Source of the DNA: Chloroflexota bacterium | GTDB lineage: Bacteria > Chloroflexota > Anaerolineae > Anaerolineales > Villigracilaceae | DNA: 35,072 bases | Assembly: GCA_016223135.1 (NCBI GenBank) | Contig: JACRPQ010000014.1 | Location: forward strand, 1 to 35,072 | Reading direction: 5' to 3' | Shown: in pieces, positions 32,218-35,072 of the stretch | How positions within the stretch are numbered: the first letter of the stretch is position 1 | Layout of the letters: each line of letters begins with the position of its first letter | The notes under the pieces: generated by a model | The model's input: only the letters and a program-made list of their open reading frames with translations | What the model was told of the DNA's origin: nothing | Database searches by the model: none | Made by a program: the position numbers and the translations under genes

Positions 32218-33159
32218 ATGAGCCTGATTGTCGCCATAGATATTGGCGGAACGCACATCCGCGCTGCCGCTTATACCCCCGAAAGTACACGCCCCATCGC
32301 CCATCACAAGACTCGTTCCCTGGCGCAAACGCCCGGCGTGTTCGACCGTCTTGTCGAAGCCGTCGAAGCCATTTGGCAGGAGGGCAACGTCGCTGCCATT
32401 GGGATTGCCTCGCCGGGTCCGCTCGACCCGCACAGCGGTACCATCCTCGACACGCCCAACATCCCCGAATGGGCAAACTTCCCCATCGCATCCAAACTGA
32501 CCGAACGCTTCGGCGTCCCTGCCTACCTCGATAACGACGCCAACCTGGCTGGGCTTGCCGAATGGCAGTTCGGCGCAGGCAAGGGTCACAGCGACATGGT
32601 GTACCTCACCATCAGCACCGGCGTGGGCGGCGGCGTGATTTGCAACAACCGACTGCTTCAGGGCTATCACGGCATGGGCGCGGAACTCGGTCACATGACG
32701 ATTGACCCAAACGGTCCCCTGTGCGGATGCGGGCATCGCGGACATGTCGAGTCGTTCTCTTCTGGACCTGCCATTGCGCGCTACGTCAACGAACGCCTTC
32801 AGGCGGGGGATACCTCCACGCTTCAACCCGACCCGAATCTGACTCCTGCCCAAATTGCCGAGGCGGCGCTGAAAGGGGATGCGCTTGCGATTTCCGCTTA
32901 CGCGCGCGCCGGGGAATATCTGGGCATTGCTGTGGCAAATTATCTCGCCATTTTCGACCCGTCCATTCTGATTTTCGGCGGCGGTGTGTCGCAGGCGGGC
33001 GATTTGCTGTTCAAGCCCTTTGAGGCAAGCCTGCGCCGGCACGTCTTTCACCCGCATTACTTGGACAATTTGACGATCACCAGAGCCGCATTGGGCGATG
33101 ATGCCGGTCTATTGGGGGCGCTGGCGCTGGCAAGGCTCGCCCTGAACGGGAAAAAATAA
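32218..33159 (+). CDS. ROK-family sugar kinase (glucokinase-like)
   Basis: A 313-residue cytosolic kinase. The ATP phosphate motif is AIDIGGTHIRAA at the N-terminus. The sugar-binding/catalytic stretch is YLDNDANLAGLAEW (first Asp is the base), followed by STGVGGG. The ROK zinc motif is ELGHMTIDPNGPLCGCGHRGHVES; the position that is usually the third cysteine is histidine (CGCGHRGH), so the site could be CCHH rather than HCCC. IFGGGVSQAG lies near the C-terminus. The likely substrate is glucose or a related hexose, feeding the glycolytic genes next door, but ROK proteins vary. Divergent from yvcK. Confidence 0.93.
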   Translation: MSLIVAIDIGGTHIRAAAYTPESTRPIAHHKTRSLAQTPGVFDRLVEAVEAIWQEGNVAAIGIASPGPLDPHSGTILDTPNIPEWANFPIASKLTERFGVPAYLDNDANLAGLAEWQFGAGKGHSDMVYLTISTGVGGGVICNNRLLQGYHGMGAELGHMTIDPNGPLCGCGHRGHVESFSSGPAIARYVNERLQAGDTSTLQPDPNLTPAQIAEAALKGDALAISAYARAGEYLGIAVANYLAIFDPSILIFGGGVSQAGDLLFKPFEASLRRHVFHPHYLDNLTITRAALGDDAGLLGALALARLALNGKK

Positions 33160-33404
33160 GCAAGAGCAGGTAGCCATGTGCAAGTCAAAGTTGTTTTCGC
33201 CCCCCTTGTGGGCGGCAACCAAATGGTGGACAGCCGAACGGGTGGGATAAGGCTGATTTTGTAGAAGCAGGTTCCGGCTGAGAAAGCCGCGCTTTGTCCT
33301 CTTTGAGGCAGGGCGAAACGTTTTTCCTTTTCTTTTTATTCCAATTTATCAACAGGCAGTCTGTTGTTGCATTTAACCACAGGCTTGCCAAGCAGGAGTT
33401 TCCC
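33160..33404. other. 245-nt spacer without a recognised element
   Basis: Between the ROK kinase and aminotransferase genes. It has a T-rich stretch near 33320-33345. AGGAG at 33394-33398 serves the aminotransferase. No clear hairpin, repeat or small gene is seen. Confidence 0.5.
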
Positions 33405-34733
33405 ATGAAAAAGTTGAATGTGCCGGGTCCCAAAGCCCGGGCTTTGATTGAACGTGACAAGAAGGTGGTTTCTTCATCTTATCCGCGCGGGTATCCCTTC
33501 GTGATGGATCACGGCAAAGGAGTGGAGGTTTGGGATCCCGACGGCAACCGCTTCCTCGACCTGATGGGCGGCATTGCGGTGGTCTCCACAGGGCACGCCA
33601 ACCCGAGAGTGGTCAAGGCAGTGCAGGAGGCTGCTGAAAAGTTCCTGCACATTTCGTCCGATTTTTATCACGAGAATTGGATCCGCTTGAGCGAAAAACT
33701 GGATGAGATTGCGCCGTTCGAGGAAAACGCCCGCACGTTTCTCACCAACTCCGGCACTGAGGCGGTGGAGACCGCCATCAAACTGGCAAAGTACAAGACC
33801 AAGCGCCATAATTTCATCGGCTTCTTCGGCGCGTTTCACGGACGCACAATGGGGTCGGTGGCGTTTACTGCCAGCAAGCCGCATTATCATCGCGGGTTTT
33901 ATCCGCTGATGCCCGGCGTGACGCATGTGCCGTTCCCCGATCCGTACCGTCCCATCCTGCACCGCAAAATGGGCGAGGACTATGGCGAAACGGTTGTCCG
34001 TTTTATCGAGGAGGAAGTGTTTGCGCATAACGTCCCCGGCGATGAGGTGGCGGGGATTTTGGTGGAACCCATTCAGGGTGAGGGCGGTTACATCGTTCCG
34101 CCGGATGGGTTTTTCCCAGCCCTGCGCAAGTTGTGCGACAAGTACGGCATCCTTTTGATTGCCGATGAAGTGCAAAGCGGCATGGGACGCACCGGTAAAT
34201 GGTGGGCGATTGAGCATTGGGGCGTGGAGCCGGATATCGTCACTTCGGCGAAGGGCATCGCTTCGGGACTTCCGCTCGGCGCCTGCATTGCCCGCGAATC
34301 AGTCATGGACTGGCCCAAGGGCGTTCACGGCAACACCTTTGGCGGCAATCCCATCTCTTGCGCCGCATCGCTGGCAACCATTGAGTTGCTCGAGGAGCAA
34401 TACCTAGCAAACGCCGCCGAAGTCGGTCAATATGCTCTGGATGCGCTGCACGAAATACAGGCACGCCATACATCGGTCGGCGATGTGCGCGGCAAGGGAC
34501 TGATGATCGGCATTGAATTTGTGAAGGACAAGGGGACAAAAGAACCGAACGAAGAAGTGCGCAACATGATCGAAAACATGGCATTCGAGCATGGTCTGCT
34601 GCTGCTTGGCTGCGGAAAGTCTGTCATCCGCCTGGCACCGCCGCTGTCCATCACAAAGAACGAGATGGATGAAGCGTTGGAAATCTTCGAATATGTCATC
34701 GGCATGGCGGAAAAGGCACAGGGGATGAGGTAA
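33405..34733 (+). CDS. class-III PLP aminotransferase (acetylornithine/4-aminobutyrate type)
   Basis: A 442-residue fold-type I PLP enzyme. The PLP lysine lies in TSAKGIASGLPLG; other signatures are TNSGTEAVETAIKLA, FFGAFHGRTMGS, EPIQGEGGY and IADEVQSGMGRTG. The N-terminus (PGPKARALIERDKKVVSSSYPRG) resembles archaeal-type members, some of which are amino-acid racemases or broad omega-aminotransferases, so the substrate (ornithine, GABA or branched-chain amino acid) is open. AGGAG lies 7 nt before the ATG at 33405; the frame upstream is spurious. It is followed by a terminator. Confidence 0.92.
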   Translation: MKKLNVPGPKARALIERDKKVVSSSYPRGYPFVMDHGKGVEVWDPDGNRFLDLMGGIAVVSTGHANPRVVKAVQEAAEKFLHISSDFYHENWIRLSEKLDEIAPFEENARTFLTNSGTEAVETAIKLAKYKTKRHNFIGFFGAFHGRTMGSVAFTASKPHYHRGFYPLMPGVTHVPFPDPYRPILHRKMGEDYGETVVRFIEEEVFAHNVPGDEVAGILVEPIQGEGGYIVPPDGFFPALRKLCDKYGILLIADEVQSGMGRTGKWWAIEHWGVEPDIVTSAKGIASGLPLGACIARESVMDWPKGVHGNTFGGNPISCAASLATIELLEEQYLANAAEVGQYALDALHEIQARHTSVGDVRGKGLMIGIEFVKDKGTKEPNEEVRNMIENMAFEHGLLLLGCGKSVIRLAPPLSITKNEMDEALEIFEYVIGMAEKAQGMR

Positions 34734-34779
34734 CTTCATCTGACACCGAAGCCTTCTACCAACAGCCTTTCAGAGAAAG

Positions 34780-34809
34780 AAAACTGCCCCCTTTATCGGG
34801 GGCAGTTTT
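34780..34809. terminator. bidirectional rho-independent terminator
   Basis: Perfect 12-bp stem AAAACTGCCCCC / GGGGGCAGTTTT with loop TTTATC. The A-rich and T-rich sides allow it to serve both the aminotransferase gene and the convergent gene at the right edge. Confidence 0.9.
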
Positions 34810-34888
34810 ACAAAACCTTGCGTAGAGCGCGTTCCCTCACACGCCGGGCGTGCAACTGGCGTTAGAGAACGCTACTTATGCCTAAAGC

Positions 34889-35071
34889 CTATTTACATTC
34901 CGTTGCATAGGACAAGGTATCGAAGCCAATGTTCGGGTCGAAGCCGGAACCAAACTCCAGCACAACCTTCACAATCCCGGCGCCCGATACCCGCCATGTC
35001 CAGTTGCCCGGCTCGCCAGGCACCGCACGCAGGGCATCGCCCGTAATAATTAGATTCCCATACTGCGGCGA
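34889..35071 (-). CDS. C-terminal fragment of an unidentified, probably extracytoplasmic protein
   Basis: The last 60 residues of a minus-strand gene that continues beyond the window, ending in ...FDTLSYATECK. The fragment (LRAVPGEPGNWTWRVSG, then AGIVKVVLEFGSGFDPN) has the Gly/Trp/Thr-rich beta-strand character of secreted or surface beta-sandwich domains. No family is recognised, and no function is proposed. It converges with the aminotransferase gene across the terminator at 34780; 34810-34888 holds only small GC hairpins. Confidence 0.6.
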   Translation of the reverse strand, partial: SPQYGNLIITGDALRAVPGEPGNWTWRVSGAGIVKVVLEFGSGFDPNIGFDTLSYATECK

Positions 35072-35072
35072 A

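Overview
The window is a stretch of bacterial chromosome, moderately GC-rich, with densely packed genes separated by unusually repeat-rich spacers. The mix of genes (gap-pgk-tpiA next to a membrane-anchored YvcK, ruvB next to a DUF2905 gene, MacB-type exporter parts, a YgeY-like M20 hydrolase, an archaeal-looking class-III aminotransferase) and the many palindromic and heptamer/decamer spacers suggest a Chloroflexota bacterium, probably class Anaerolineae. That placement is an inference from general resemblance; there is no rRNA gene to confirm it.

Layout. 1-1541: GIY-YIG nuclease gene bracketed by two copies of a palindromic repeat, then deoC (minus). 1669-6000 (plus): a Sll1717-type P-loop ATPase overlapping two ABC-2 permease genes and an M20 hydrolase. 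6091-8859 (plus): rpsO and pnp with structured leader regions. 9217-16519 (minus): what looks like an ancestral ruvB-DUF2905-queA operon that has been interrupted twice, by a 1209-residue leucine-rich-repeat Roco GTPase and by a PIN-domain toxin-antitoxin pair whose insertion duplicated the first 36 bp of queA. 16866-22525 (minus): an exporter operon of two ABC ATPases (one fused to a cyclic-nucleotide-binding-like domain), one large FtsX/MacB permease and a lipoprotein adaptor. 22996-25466 (plus): upp, a zinc alcohol dehydrogenase and a SAM-dependent methyltransferase. 25562-27371: an M23-type membrane peptidase and a convergent HExxH membrane protein. 27503-32133 (minus): yvcK, gap, pgk and tpiA, the lower-glycolysis block, with tpiA flanked by two decamer minisatellites. 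32218-34733 (plus): ROK sugar kinase and class-III aminotransferase. A fragment of an unidentified gene reaches the right edge.

Most striking observation: the methyltransferase reading frame at 24726-25466 is intact except for two consecutive in-frame TGA codons (25026-25031) at the end of the fourth core strand of the fold. They are followed 17-20 nt later by a stem-loop with a GG-starting apical loop, the arrangement of a bacterial SECIS element. A Sec-Sec methyltransferase is the best reading, but a nonsense-mutated gene cannot be excluded from sequence alone.

Secondary observations are the insertion history at queA, the exact 23 x 23-residue LRR array of the Roco protein, an ABC-2 permease pair coupled to a non-ABC ATPase, the ABC-cNMP fusion, recurring TATAAT-7nt-ATG (leaderless) starts, and several families of palindromic repeats that sit at gene ends and translation starts.
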